DNA from: JAMZMI01 sp039970095
GTDB lineage: Bacteria > Bacteroidota > Bacteroidia > Cytophagales > Cyclobacteriaceae
Direction of reading: 5' to 3'
Assembly (NCBI GenBank): GCA_039970095.1
Contig: JBDVMP010000108.1
Coordinates: 62,001 to 126,000 of the forward strand
Length of the DNA: 64,000 nt
The position numbers and the translations under genes were made by a program. The stretch's first letter is position 1, and each line of letters starts with the position of its first letter. This document shows, one piece after another, positions 34,802 to 44,356 of the stretch. Below the pieces are notes generated by a model that had not been told where the DNA came from, searched no databases, and was given only the letters and a program-made list of their open reading frames with translations.

Positions 34802-35508
34802 TTCAGGTCCTTTACCCCTAAGGCCTGATTGTAATTAAACCCTTCGGCAAATGGCACTTGTATTCTATGCCCATACTCACGAGCCCTCGACTCGACCATT
34901 TCCATAAATTCAGGACGCGAGATGTAAGTTTGCGGCTCTTTGCTGTTGGGGTCAAAAAACTGGGTTTTATAAGCGCGAATGGCATCCAGTTTTTGTTCGT
35001 GAACTTCTGTTATGTCAACAAAAAAATCTGGAGTCAAGGAAGTGCTTTGAATACCATGAATCAATTTTTGTGGGCGCCAGGCTTCCTGTGGTTTGCCCGA
35101 CTCATCTAATGTCTCGATCATCTTGAGGCCAGCCTTGAAAACTGCCTCCTCAACCAACTTTGCACCTCTAACATGATCAGGGTGACGATCATAAAGCGAA
35201 TTACCAATTACCATATCTGGCCGATATTTGCGAATCTTGGCTATCAATTTCAGCTGATGCTCCTGGTCATTTTCAAAGAAAGCATCCGCAAAGCCCATAT
35301 TGTCGCGTATGGACAATTTCATTATTTCAGCAGCAGAAGCAGCCTCTTCATCACGTTGTTCAGGGGTTCCTCTGGTTCCCATTTCACCACGAGTCAAATC
35401 AACAACCCCTGTAGTATATCCCATTTGCTGATGCGCAATGAGTGTGCCTCCACAAGACAATTCCGCATCATCAGGATGCGCCATTATAGCTAGAATATTG
35501 ACCTTCAT
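34789..35508 (-). CDS. bshB1: Bacillithiol biosynthesis deacetylase BshB1
   Basis: A 239-residue LmbE-type zinc deacetylase. Zinc-binding motifs are AHPDDAELSCGG near the N-terminus and RHPDHVRGA in the middle; the family mark RGEMGTRGTPEQR is present. It removes acetyl from N-acetylglucosaminyl-malate to allow cysteine addition in bacillithiol synthesis. The other bsh genes are not in this window. It lies between the pdhC terminator and the glycosyltransferase end. Confidence 0.94.
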   Translation of the reverse strand: MKVNILAIMAHPDDAELSCGGTLIAHQQMGYTTGVVDLTRGEMGTRGTPEQRDEEAASAAEIMKLSIRDNMGFADAFFENDQEHQLKLIAKIRKYRPDMVIGNSLYDRHPDHVRGAKLVEEAVFKAGLKMIETLDESGKPQEAWRPQKLIHGIQSTSLTPDFFVDITEVHEQKLDAIRAYKTQFFDPNSKEPQTYISRPEFMEMVESRAREYGHRIQVPFAEGFNYNQALGVKDLNHLI

Positions 35509-35511
35509 ATC

Positions 35512-35540
35512 AAAAAAATGTCCCGATAGGAACGGGACAT
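35512..35540 (-). terminator. Intrinsic terminator of pdhC
   Basis: Arms ATGTCCCG and CGGGACAT (35518-35540, 7-base loop) are followed on the minus strand by seven T. It ends only 3 bases before the bshB1 start codon, so bshB1 either has a promoter within pdhC or depends on readthrough. Confidence 0.85.
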
Positions 35541-35558
35541 TTATTCATTTAGTTCAAT

Positions 35559-37181
35559 TTATATCAGGATTCTTACCGGATCCTCTATGTAGCCTTTCAG
35601 CGTTTTTAGGAAAGCTGACCCTACGGCACCATCTACTGTTCTGTGGTCACAAGTAAGTGTCACCTTCATCACATTGCCCGGTACAATCTCACCATTTTTC
35701 ACAACAGGTGTTTGCTTGATTGCCCCAACAGCCAGGATACATGACTCAGGAGCATTAATGATAGAAGTAAACTCCTCTATACCAAACATTCCCAAATTGG
35801 AAACAGTGAATGTGTTACCCTGCATCTCCTCTGGCTTGATCTTCTTTTCTTTCGCTTTTGCCCCGAATTCCTTCACTTCAGTAGAGATTTGAGCTAAAGA
35901 TTTGTTATCCGCAAACTTCACTACAGGCACTAGCAGACCATCTTCTACAGCCATGGCTACACCCACACTGATATGATGGTTTTTGCGAATGCTGTTCGTT
36001 TCGCTGATCCAGTATGTATTTACATCCGGATGCTTTCTCAAAGCTGCAGCAACCGCTTTGATCACAATATCATTGAATGAAATCTTGACGGGAGAAAGCT
36101 CATTGATACTTGCTCTCGCCTCTATGGTTTTGTCCATATCCATCTCCATGGTGAGATAGAAGTGAGGCGCACCAAATTGACTGGCAGTCAAACCACGTGT
36201 GATAGCCTTACGCATCTGCGTAGCTGGCACATCTTCGTAACTTTCTTCACCAACAACTGCAGGCATTGACACCCCACTGGCCGCAGGAGCAGAAGCCGCA
36301 GATGGCTTGAAGTCTTCAATATCTTTTTTAATGATTCTTCCTCCTTCACCCGAACCGGCTACTTGAGAAAGATCTATGCCTTTGTCTTCAGCTAATTTCT
36401 TTGCAAGTGGAGAAGCCTTAACTCTCCCATTTGAGGAAACTGGTGTGGCACCAGGAGTAGCAGAAGCTGCAGATACTGACTCTTTCTTAGGCTCAGCAGG
36501 TTTTTCAGCTGATGTTTCTTCTTTGGCAGAAGTACTCCCAGCAGAAGCTTGAGCTTCAAGTAATGTTTTCCAATCAGCACCCTTCTCTCCTACAATAGCG
36601 ATAGGTCCATCAATAGCAACAGAACCTCCTGCCTCTACTGCAATATGAAGCAAGACACCATCTTCGTAAGCTTCGAGCTCCATGGTGGCTTTGTCTGTTT
36701 CTACTTCTGCGATTATATCACCTGAGGAAATTTCGTCTCCTTCTTTCTTCAACCATGAAGCGATAACGCCTTCTTGCATCGTATCACTCATTTTTGGCAT
36801 AGTGATCACGGATGCGTTAATACCCGATGTGTCAATTTCTTTAGTAGGTGCAGCAGTCTCTGCTTCAGCAGGTTCAGCTTTCACTTCACCACTTGGAGCC
36901 CCTTCTCCCTCAATTTCTTTTAGCAGTGCGGAAATATCTTCTCCTTTTTCTCCTATTATGGCAATAACTCCATCTACAGGAACTGCATCTTTTTCTTGCA
37001 CACCTATATGCAACAACGTACCATCCTGATACGACTCAAGCTCCATCGTTGCTTTATCTGTCTCCACCTCTGCCAGGATATCTCCTGAACTCACATCATC
37101 ACCTTCCTTTTTGATCCAAGAAGCAATCACACCCTCTTCCATGGTGTCACTCATCTTGGGCATTCTTATTACATCGGCCAT
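35559..37181 (-). CDS. pdhC: Pyruvate dehydrogenase E2 (dihydrolipoamide acetyltransferase)
   Basis: A 540-residue E2 subunit. Two lipoyl domains carry the lipoylated lysines Lys43 and Lys164, each in ETDKATMELE. Ala/Pro/Glu-rich linkers follow, then an E1/E3-binding domain (about 255-293, RVKASPLAKKLAEDKG) and the catalytic domain with HxxxD in TCDHRTVDG (His513). It transfers the acetyl group to CoA in the pyruvate dehydrogenase complex. E1 and E3 are not adjacent here. A good promoter lies upstream and a strong terminator downstream, so it seems monocistronic. Confidence 0.95.
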   Translation of the reverse strand: MADVIRMPKMSDTMEEGVIASWIKKEGDDVSSGDILAEVETDKATMELESYQDGTLLHIGVQEKDAVPVDGVIAIIGEKGEDISALLKEIEGEGAPSGEVKAEPAEAETAAPTKEIDTSGINASVITMPKMSDTMQEGVIASWLKKEGDEISSGDIIAEVETDKATMELEAYEDGVLLHIAVEAGGSVAIDGPIAIVGEKGADWKTLLEAQASAGSTSAKEETSAEKPAEPKKESVSAASATPGATPVSSNGRVKASPLAKKLAEDKGIDLSQVAGSGEGGRIIKKDIEDFKPSAASAPAASGVSMPAVVGEESYEDVPATQMRKAITRGLTASQFGAPHFYLTMEMDMDKTIEARASINELSPVKISFNDIVIKAVAAALRKHPDVNTYWISETNSIRKNHHISVGVAMAVEDGLLVPVVKFADNKSLAQISTEVKEFGAKAKEKKIKPEEMQGNTFTVSNLGMFGIEEFTSIINAPESCILAVGAIKQTPVVKNGEIVPGNVMKVTLTCDHRTVDGAVGSAFLKTLKGYIEDPVRILI

Positions 37182-37212
37182 TAATTAAACGTTAAGTTTC
37201 TAAATAGGAATC

Positions 37213-37243
37213 CAAAGTTAAGTCATGTCATTTTTTTAGCAAC
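37213..37243 (-). promoter_or_regulatory. Promoter of pdhC
   Basis: On the minus strand GTTG (37243-37240) is followed after 19 bases by TAACTTTG (37220-37213), an exact -7 box with a one-base deviation in the -33 box. It lies 32 bases before the pdhC start. Confidence 0.7.
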
Positions 37244-37322
37244 ACATCTTCTTCTTTTTAATTATCGCATTTTAAAAGCTAAAATGACATTTTTTATTCA
37301 TTTTTAACGAAAATTCTAACCG

Positions 37323-38267
37323 TTGCTCTCAGAATACAAAAGACCGTTACTTCTAGCCAATAGCCATTTAGAGACCATTTACCCGGCGCTCTTTCGTCAG
37401 GTAAAAAACACTCCTCACCCCCAAAGAGAGCGAATTAATACTCCTGATGGAGATTTTCTTGACCTGGATTGGTATAGAAGGGGTAGCGAAAAACTGCTCA
37501 TACTACAGCATGGGCTGGAAGGGAGTTCTGACAGACCTTATATGCTGGGCATGGCCCGCGCATTTCTCGAAAAAGGATATGACGTCTGCTCGTGGAATTT
37601 CAGAGGGTGCAGCGGGGAAATGAATAAACAACCAATTTTTTACCACAGTGGCGCCACTTATGATTTGGATGCCGTGGTAAACAAAGGATTAGAATCATAC
37701 GAAGACATTACGCTAATTGGTTTTAGTCTTGGCGGAAACCTGACGCTAAAGTATCTAGGAGAAGCTCAAAGAAACGAGCGTATAAAAAGAGCCGTTGCTG
37801 TTTCTGTGCCTTTGGATCTTGGTTCTGGTGCTGACAATCTGGATACACCTAAATGCTTTATCTATCAAAGGAGGTTTTTGAATAATCTCGTTAGGAAAGT
37901 AAGAATCAAGAACGAAACAATACCAGGATTCGTAGATCTTAACAAACTTGAGAAAATAGACAGCATTCGCTCTTTTGATGAGTATGTTACTGCGCCCCTA
38001 CATGGGTTTAAAGGTGCAGAGGATTATTATCAACAAAACAGTTCAAAGCAATTCCTTAAGGACATATCCACCCCAACATTGATACTCAATGCCGGTAATG
38101 ACCCATTGCTTACGCCTACTATTTTGAATCCGAACATTGAAAAAAGCGAACAGGTAGAATACCAAATTACAAAACATGGAGGACATGTCGGTTTTGCTCA
38201 ATTTGGAAGTAACTCACAGTATTGGTCTGAGTTGAGAGCACTTGAATTCTGTGAAAGTCATTCGTAA
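37323..38267 (+). CDS. YheT-type alpha/beta hydrolase
   Basis: A 314-residue hydrolase of the YheT/ABHD1-3 esterase group. N-terminal NSHLETIYPALFR is the family hallmark; LQHGLEGSSDRPY is the oxyanion region, GFSLGGN the nucleophile elbow (Ser), and KHGGHVGF the catalytic His region. The start is TTG 37323: an in-frame stop lies directly upstream (37317-37319) and no ATG precedes the conserved N-terminus. The substrate is unknown. No clear promoter is seen in 37244-37322. Confidence 0.85.
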   Translation: MLSEYKRPLLLANSHLETIYPALFRQVKNTPHPQRERINTPDGDFLDLDWYRRGSEKLLILQHGLEGSSDRPYMLGMARAFLEKGYDVCSWNFRGCSGEMNKQPIFYHSGATYDLDAVVNKGLESYEDITLIGFSLGGNLTLKYLGEAQRNERIKRAVAVSVPLDLGSGADNLDTPKCFIYQRRFLNNLVRKVRIKNETIPGFVDLNKLEKIDSIRSFDEYVTAPLHGFKGAEDYYQQNSSKQFLKDISTPTLILNAGNDPLLTPTILNPNIEKSEQVEYQITKHGGHVGFAQFGSNSQYWSELRALEFCESHS

Positions 38268-38307
38268 ATGTTTCGCATAAAGATCAGCAGGTTGTAACTT
38301 TCGGATT

Positions 38308-39003
38308 ATGTACGATCGGTTAACCATTGGAACTCCCGCTGAGCAGCTGGAAAAGCAGTTTGATGCTCAAATGACGGAACCGTTCCAACCCTCATACAAT
38401 GTAGCTCCCACACATCTAGCGCCGGTTATTACAAATCTGCAGTCTTCAAAGATTCAGCTTTTTCCCTGGGGACTTATGTCAAAGCTATCAAACAACAAAA
38501 GCATAAGTCCAAAGCTTTTTAATCTACCGGCTACTACGGCTCTGAGCCGACCTATGCACAGAAAAATGCTCCAAGAAAATAGATGTATCATATTAGCTGA
38601 TGGATGCTATGCATGGAAACAACTAACTAAAAAGCAGCAAGTCCCTTATTATTTCTACAAGCCAGACAGAACAGCTTTTGCCATCGCCGGTGTGTGGGAG
38701 GAGTATGAAGATTTTGACGGAGTGGTAAACAAGTCTTTCAATCTAATTACCACGGAATCCAGAGAACCTCTGATCACAATACAAGAAGATCGCCCACTTA
38801 TCTTAGCACCAGAGTTTATAGAAACGTGGCTTTCCGTTCATAGCGGTGAGGACGAGGTTCGTCGAATTATTGAAAATTCTCCAGTAATTCCCTTAAATTA
38901 CCACCCTGTAAGTCCGCTGATTAATAACTTGAAAATATACGATCAACGATTGATCGAACCCACCCAGCCATCAGACCAGCATGGCAATTACACTCTATTC
39001 TGA
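38308..39003 (+). CDS. SRAP/HMCES-family protein lacking catalytic residues
   Basis: A 231-residue homolog of YedK/HMCES, which forms a DNA-protein crosslink at abasic sites through Cys2. The family frame is clear: PSYNVAPTHLAPVI, RCIILADGCYAWK, FAIAGVWEEY and LITTESREPL. However, the protein begins MYDR where the family has MCGR, so Cys2 is Tyr. The Glu of the ADGxYEW motif is Ala, and the His of the IHDRMP segment appears to be Gln. Only an Asn that aligns with the active-site Asn remains. It may bind DNA without crosslinking or have another job. Frame and length are otherwise intact. Confidence 0.8.
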   Translation: MYDRLTIGTPAEQLEKQFDAQMTEPFQPSYNVAPTHLAPVITNLQSSKIQLFPWGLMSKLSNNKSISPKLFNLPATTALSRPMHRKMLQENRCIILADGCYAWKQLTKKQQVPYYFYKPDRTAFAIAGVWEEYEDFDGVVNKSFNLITTESREPLITIQEDRPLILAPEFIETWLSVHSGEDEVRRIIENSPVIPLNYHPVSPLINNLKIYDQRLIEPTQPSDQHGNYTLF

Positions 39004-39039
39004 TTGTAGCAGAAACTGAAGTAGCAATATTTACCGTAT

Positions 39040-41142
39040 ATGATGAATCTACCTAAATTCTCAGGCTTAGCACGAGTAATAGTACTCGGCGCAATTTTTA
39101 CTCTTATTCAAAACAGCGCCTTAGCACAAAAAGAAGATAAGGTATATGCAAACGCAATGGAGGCTTTCTACGACGAAGCATTCGCAGACGCTATCCAACT
39201 ATTTTCAGAAGTGCAAGAGCTTAATCCCAAATTCAAGAAAAACGATATAGCGTACAGGCTTGAGATCAGCCAGCTGATGTTGAAAGAAAACAGAGAGCGG
39301 CCATTGAACGATATGCTGGCTTTTATGGAGACTACTGGCAAGAGGGATAAATTCTACCATTATTGGATGGGAAGGATTTACGCCAACAAGTACATGTTTC
39401 CAGAAGCGGTAGAGTCATGGCGAAAATTTTTAGGACAAAAGGCTTATAAGAGTAAAGAAATTGTAGAAGAGACAAAGGATTTTATAAAAGAAACGGAAAC
39501 GTTAGTTGCCTTTTTTGATAATCCAGACAATTATGAAGTGCACCCCCTTGAAATTCCGATCAATACCAAATTTGCTGAAATGAGTCCTGTCTATTTTGAA
39601 GACAAACAAGAACTACTTTACGCATCTGCACATGGTTCAAGAAACGACGTTTTCAGAATATTTCACAGTACAAGACAAGATTACAGCTGGTCACCTCCCA
39701 CCGAGGTATCCTCTCTGGGGAGGTTTAGCAAGAGCAATGCTAATATTGAAGTGGTAAACGAAGATGGTAAGCTATTTATATTCAATGAAAAAAAAGACGC
39801 TTTGTATTTCAGTGAACCCAATGGAAATGGGTGGAGCGAACCAAAAGAATTTGACAGCCATCTCTCCTCAAAGAACCTGGCCTCTCACTTCTATATCAAC
39901 ACACATGAGGACAGGATCATATTCGTAAGTAAAGAAAAAAAGAATGGACTGGATTTGCACGAATCATTCAAGGATGCCAACTCTGGCAAATGGTCAAAAC
40001 CCACTCCGTTTGCTTCGGTAATCAACTCTTCCTGGAACGAGGAAAGCCCTTACTTATCTCCTGATGAAAAGAAACTATACTTCAGTTCGAATAAACCCGG
40101 CGGAATTGGTGGATATGATGTGTACATGTCAGAATTTGACGAGAGTGCCAATACATGGAAAGAACCAGTAAACCTCGGGTGGCCCATCAACTCTCCGGAT
40201 GATGACTTGCATTTCAAAATGAATGATGATCTGGAATCTGGATATTTCGTTTCCAACCGCATCTACTCTCAAGGCGATTATGACATTTTCTTTTTCTGGG
40301 AAATAGAAAAAGCCTTTATAGAGGGTCGTGTTCTAAATGCACTAACAGAAGAAGTAATCACTTCTGGAGAGATCCGTTTTCATCCGTCTCAATACCTGAT
40401 GGAATATTTCCGTTCACCAATTGATGAGAATGGAAAGTTCAGAACAGAGATCATTTCTGATGAAGCTTATCGGGTCGAAATCATTAGCGGTATAGATACA
40501 CTGGGTGTGGAAACTTATGAAGTGCATGACTCCAAAGGTGAAGCCATTACCCACTTTCAGGATTTTTATGCATACAGCAAAAATGCCACTCCTGAAGAAA
40601 TGGCTGCTTTTGAAAAGAAAATCGCTCAGATCAAAGCAGAAAACCCCACACCTGCCGAGCCTGCGATTGAACCTGAACCTACTCCTATCACAAAAGAACT
40701 AAAGGAAATACCGGAAGAAGAAATAGCTGTTGTTGAGGAAAAAGCTCAGCCAAAAGAGATAGAGGAAGTAGAAAACCTTGGCAGTAAATACCGTGTTAGC
40801 AATAAATCCATTCTAAGAAATATCTATTTTGATTTTGGCACAGCACAACTGACCGCTGAGTCAGACGAAACATTGAACATGCTGTATCAAACACTGAAAG
40901 CTAACCCATCTATGAAAATAGAAATTGGTGGCCACACAGATAATGTTGGAAAGCCTGACGTAAACCAATGGCTATCTGAAAACAGAGCAATGGCGGTAAA
41001 AAAATGGCTTGTCAAAAAAGGAATTGACCCCAAAAGAATGAATGCCAAAGGTTATGGGGAGTCCAGTCCTCTAGCAACAAATGATGATGAGGTTGACGGC
41101 CGGGAACTAAACCGTAGGATCGAAATTTTGGTAATTGAATGA
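39040..41142 (+). CDS. PorE-like protein: TPR, PD40 propeller, CRD and OmpA domain
   Basis: A 700-residue exported protein. The signal peptide ends at NSALAQ. TPR-like helices span about 30-165, WD40-like PD40 blades about 183-423 (for example SPYLSPDEKKLYFSSNKPGG), and a carboxypeptidase-regulatory-like domain about 426-500. An acidic Pro/Glu linker follows, and a C-terminal OmpA peptidoglycan-binding domain (585-700) has IGGHTDNVG and ELNRRIEI. This order matches PorE, a T9SS component that ties the machinery to peptidoglycan. Orthology to PorE is inference, since many paralogs share the layout. Confidence 0.85.
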   Translation: MMNLPKFSGLARVIVLGAIFTLIQNSALAQKEDKVYANAMEAFYDEAFADAIQLFSEVQELNPKFKKNDIAYRLEISQLMLKENRERPLNDMLAFMETTGKRDKFYHYWMGRIYANKYMFPEAVESWRKFLGQKAYKSKEIVEETKDFIKETETLVAFFDNPDNYEVHPLEIPINTKFAEMSPVYFEDKQELLYASAHGSRNDVFRIFHSTRQDYSWSPPTEVSSLGRFSKSNANIEVVNEDGKLFIFNEKKDALYFSEPNGNGWSEPKEFDSHLSSKNLASHFYINTHEDRIIFVSKEKKNGLDLHESFKDANSGKWSKPTPFASVINSSWNEESPYLSPDEKKLYFSSNKPGGIGGYDVYMSEFDESANTWKEPVNLGWPINSPDDDLHFKMNDDLESGYFVSNRIYSQGDYDIFFFWEIEKAFIEGRVLNALTEEVITSGEIRFHPSQYLMEYFRSPIDENGKFRTEIISDEAYRVEIISGIDTLGVETYEVHDSKGEAITHFQDFYAYSKNATPEEMAAFEKKIAQIKAENPTPAEPAIEPEPTPITKELKEIPEEEIAVVEEKAQPKEIEEVENLGSKYRVSNKSILRNIYFDFGTAQLTAESDETLNMLYQTLKANPSMKIEIGGHTDNVGKPDVNQWLSENRAMAVKKWLVKKGIDPKRMNAKGYGESSPLATNDDEVDGRELNRRIEILVIE

Positions 41143-41186
41143 TTCCATAGTTCCGTAGTTTGAAAGAATTGACGAAATTGGTGGCC

Positions 41187-42701
41187 ATGAAATTTCAAAA
41201 TCTCTCTCAATATATTTTGGCACCACTTCTTTTAGTGCTTTTTGCCAATTCAACATCTGCTCAGAAACATGCTCGAACTTATCAAGACGCTGAAGAAGCT
41301 TTGCACGCAGAAGATTACAAAACGGCACTACTTGAATATCTAGAAGTCGCTGCAATCGACCCGAATTTTGAATCCACTGAGTACAAACTCGAATTGTGCT
41401 CACTTATGCAGGATTCAGATTACCCTCTGGACAATTATCTCCAACTTGAGACCGATTACAGCACCGACGAATACTATTACTACTGGCTTGGAAAGGTCTA
41501 TATGTCCAGGTATATGTTCGAGGATGCCTCGAGCACGCTCAAACTATTCCATCAAAAAGTAGAATATAGTGGAAACACAGAAGACGAAGATGCACTCAGG
41601 CTAATCGAAACATCTGCTCATCTCATGTCATTTTTCGACAATCCTGACAACTATGAAATTCATCAACTAGAATCACCTGTAAACTCAGACGGAGATGAAC
41701 TCTCCCCTGTATTTTTTGAGGACAAAAAAGAATTACTCTTTGCCTCATCACGCGGATCTGTGTACCCAAAGGTTTACAAAATATATTACGTCAAAAAAGA
41801 CGACAATGGGTGGGGGTCGCTTACGGAAGTAAAGACATTGGGTCGATTTGATGAAACGACAGCCAATATAGAAGTCGTCAACGAAGATGGCAAGCTTTTC
41901 CTATTTCGTGAAGATAATGGAGGTGACCTTTACTACAGCCAACCAAGTGGCGAAACATGGACCATTCCCGTAGAATTTGATAGCCGCATTTCCAATAATC
42001 ACCTTCACTCACATTTTTTCATCAATGAGCATGAAGATCGGATCATTTTTTCATCCGACGAAAGAGGCTCAGGGCTAGACCTATACGAGTCATATATAGA
42101 TCCCGATAATGGAAAATGGACCAAACCTGAAGATTTCTCAATAGACATTAACACCCCTTTTGATGAGGACAGCCCTTACCTCTCTCCCGATGAAACCAAA
42201 CTCTATTTTGTTTCAGATAGACCCGGGGGTGTTGGAGGAAAAGATGTTTACTTAAGCGAACTGGATTTGGATGAATTCAAATGGTCAAACCCGAAAAACC
42301 TTGGTTGGCCAATTAACTCGCCTGACAATGAGTTCCATTTCAAAATGAACGAAGACCAAACCTCCGGATACTTCGTATCTGACAGGGTGCATTCCAAAGG
42401 CGAAAATGATATCTATTTTTTCTGGGAAGTCGAAAAAGTCAACATCACAGGTAGGCTAGTTGATCGCGAAGGAAACCCAATGACCGATGTACAAATCAGG
42501 TTTCACCCTTCACAATACCTGGACGAATATTTCCACTCCAAAACAAACGCTAGTGGAATGTACTCAACCAAAATCATCTCCGACGAAATTTTCAATGTTG
42601 AAATTCTACAAGATGGCAAGGTGATTTACAACGAGAAGTTTGAAGTGCATGATGCCAAAGGTCAGGCCATCACTCATCATAAAGATTTCAAAGTTCAGTA
42701 A
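41187..42701 (+). CDS. Tandem paralog of the PorE-like protein without an OmpA domain
   Basis: 504 residues, with the same TPR, PD40 and CRD order as the preceding gene and long near-identical stretches (FFDNPDNYEIH, ANIEVVNEDGKLF, NLGWPINSPD). It ends after the CRD with HHKDFKVQ, exactly where the neighbour continues into its linker and OmpA domain. ATG 41187 starts a proper signal peptide (ending STSAQ); the frame opens at a TTG 9 codons earlier. Without the OmpA domain it cannot bind peptidoglycan in that way and may partner the neighbour. Confidence 0.85.
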   Translation: MKFQNLSQYILAPLLLVLFANSTSAQKHARTYQDAEEALHAEDYKTALLEYLEVAAIDPNFESTEYKLELCSLMQDSDYPLDNYLQLETDYSTDEYYYYWLGKVYMSRYMFEDASSTLKLFHQKVEYSGNTEDEDALRLIETSAHLMSFFDNPDNYEIHQLESPVNSDGDELSPVFFEDKKELLFASSRGSVYPKVYKIYYVKKDDNGWGSLTEVKTLGRFDETTANIEVVNEDGKLFLFREDNGGDLYYSQPSGETWTIPVEFDSRISNNHLHSHFFINEHEDRIIFSSDERGSGLDLYESYIDPDNGKWTKPEDFSIDINTPFDEDSPYLSPDETKLYFVSDRPGGVGGKDVYLSELDLDEFKWSNPKNLGWPINSPDNEFHFKMNEDQTSGYFVSDRVHSKGENDIYFFWEVEKVNITGRLVDREGNPMTDVQIRFHPSQYLDEYFHSKTNASGMYSTKIISDEIFNVEILQDGKVIYNEKFEVHDAKGQAITHHKDFKVQ

Positions 42702-42754
42702 AAACTTTAGTATCTTATTTGCGGTTTAATACTAGTCTTTAACCCACCCCTACT

Positions 42755-43762
42755 ATGTACAGAGCAAAGATCAGTGGCATAGGCCACTACGTCCCGGAAA
42801 ATGTAGTCACCAATAAGGAGCTAGAGTCTTTTATGGAGACCTCCGATCAGTGGATCCAGGAAAGGACTGGTATAAAAGAACGAAGGTGGATTGACCCAAA
42901 AACAGATGACATGCCATCTACTATGGGCACTAAGGCTGCCAAAAAAGCAATCGCCAATGCCGGACTCACACCAGATGATATCGACTTCATAATCTTTGCC
43001 ACACTGAGCCCGGACTATTATTTTCCAGGACCAGGAGTGCAGGTGCAGGATCTTTTGGGAATTGCCGAAGTAGGTGCACTTGATGTCAGAAACCAATGCT
43101 CTGGCTTTGTTTACGGATTGTCCGTGGCAGACCAGTTTGTGAAAACAGGAATGTATAAAAACATTTTGGTTATTGGTTCTGAATATCACAGCGGCGGTTT
43201 GGACAAAACTACCAGAGGACGTGGGGTCACCGTCATTTTCGGAGATGGTGCAGGCGCAGTAGTAGTGTCCCGATCCGATGATGACAACAAAGGCATCTTG
43301 TCCACGCATTTGCATTCTGAAGGTAAGCATGCAAAAGAGCTAGCTTTATTGGGGCCTGCCACATGCCACTGGGTAGATGAAATTATGGAGAAAAATGATC
43401 CGAACGACCTGAGCTACTACCCATATATGAACGGAAATTTTGTTTTCAAGCATGCTGTCACTCGTTTTGAACAAGTCATAAATGAAGCTTTGAGTGCAAA
43501 CAATAAAAGTGTTACCGACATCAATTTATTAGTGCCACATCAGGCCAATTTGAGGATCAGTCAATTCATCCAAAAGAAAATGGGACTTGGAGATGAACAG
43601 GTTTTCAACAACATCATGCGCTACGGAAACACTACAGCTGCATCCATTCCCATAGCCATGAGCGAAGCATATCAGGAAGGAAAAATAAAAGAAGGAGACC
43701 TGGTGTGTCTGGCTGCTTTTGGCAGTGGATTCACCTGGGCATCCGCATTGATTCAATGGTAG
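42755..43762 (+). CDS. fabH: 3-oxoacyl-ACP synthase III
   Basis: A 335-residue condensing enzyme that starts fatty acid synthesis by joining an acyl-CoA to malonyl-ACP. The catalytic triad is visible: Cys115 in RNQCSGFVYG, His262 in VPHQANLRI and Asn292 in RYGNTTAAS. GDGAGAVVV is the family glycine loop. The segment around 190-225 is longer than in E. coli FabH, a form common in Bacteroidota. It is followed with a 7-base overlap by an unknown gene. Confidence 0.95.
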   Translation: MYRAKISGIGHYVPENVVTNKELESFMETSDQWIQERTGIKERRWIDPKTDDMPSTMGTKAAKKAIANAGLTPDDIDFIIFATLSPDYYFPGPGVQVQDLLGIAEVGALDVRNQCSGFVYGLSVADQFVKTGMYKNILVIGSEYHSGGLDKTTRGRGVTVIFGDGAGAVVVSRSDDDNKGILSTHLHSEGKHAKELALLGPATCHWVDEIMEKNDPNDLSYYPYMNGNFVFKHAVTRFEQVINEALSANNKSVTDINLLVPHQANLRISQFIQKKMGLGDEQVFNNIMRYGNTTAASIPIAMSEAYQEGKIKEGDLVCLAAFGSGFTWASALIQW

Positions 43763-44355
43763 AAAGTGCTGATCCGAGTAACGAAGAATTACAAGCACTC
43801 TCAGACATACAGTTTCTGAGTCTGAAAGATTCGGTATCAAAAAAAATCATTGCTACGCTCTCCGGGATAGAAAGAGAACTTCACAACCAAATCCAATCAT
43901 CCTCTTTTCAATTTCCGAACAGTGCATTTTTACGTTCAGGGAAAATCTCAAAAGGTGAAAATTACCGAGGGCTCCCCTACTTCGTTTTGGACTATCCCCG
44001 GCTCTTTACACAAACGGAAGTCTTTGCTTTTCGTACCATGTTATGGTGGGGGCACGAGTTTAGCTGCACTTTGCATCTGGGCGGCAATCAACTGAAACGC
44101 ATATCACCTAAAATACTGCATGATATTAGTCTGGATACAGATATCTTTTTTTGTATTCAAGACAATCCATGGGAGTATCATTTTGAAAAAGACAACTATT
44201 TAAAATCTAACGAATTAAGTGCCGATCAAATGCAATCCTACATTTCTAAAAATAATTTCATAAAAATCAGCCGTTGTATATCTATAAATGAGTGGGGAAA
44301 GTTTAAATCGCACACTTTAGAAACTTTTGCCCGATTTTTGAAGCTTCTAGATTAA
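43756..44355 (+). CDS. Protein of unknown function
   Basis: 199 residues, not recognised. No signal peptide or membrane segment is visible. The N-terminal 50 residues look helical (KKIIATLSGIERELHNQIQ); the rest is mixed and rich in aromatic residues (YRGLPYFVLDYPRLF, FRTMLWWGHEF). ATG 43756 overlaps the end of fabH by 7 bases; the frame is open further upstream only inside fabH. The next gene starts one base after its stop, so it belongs to a fabH to rsmE run of four genes. Confidence 0.75.
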   Translation: MVESADPSNEELQALSDIQFLSLKDSVSKKIIATLSGIERELHNQIQSSSFQFPNSAFLRSGKISKGENYRGLPYFVLDYPRLFTQTEVFAFRTMLWWGHEFSCTLHLGGNQLKRISPKILHDISLDTDIFFCIQDNPWEYHFEKDNYLKSNELSADQMQSYISKNNFIKISRCISINEWGKFKSHTLETFARFLKLLD

Positions 44356-44356
44356 T

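Noticed and set aside
37281..37293. AAAATG-A-CATTTT inverted repeat upstream of the YheT-like gene as an operator
   Set aside because: Very AT-rich surroundings make a short palindrome likely by chance, and no second copy was seen.
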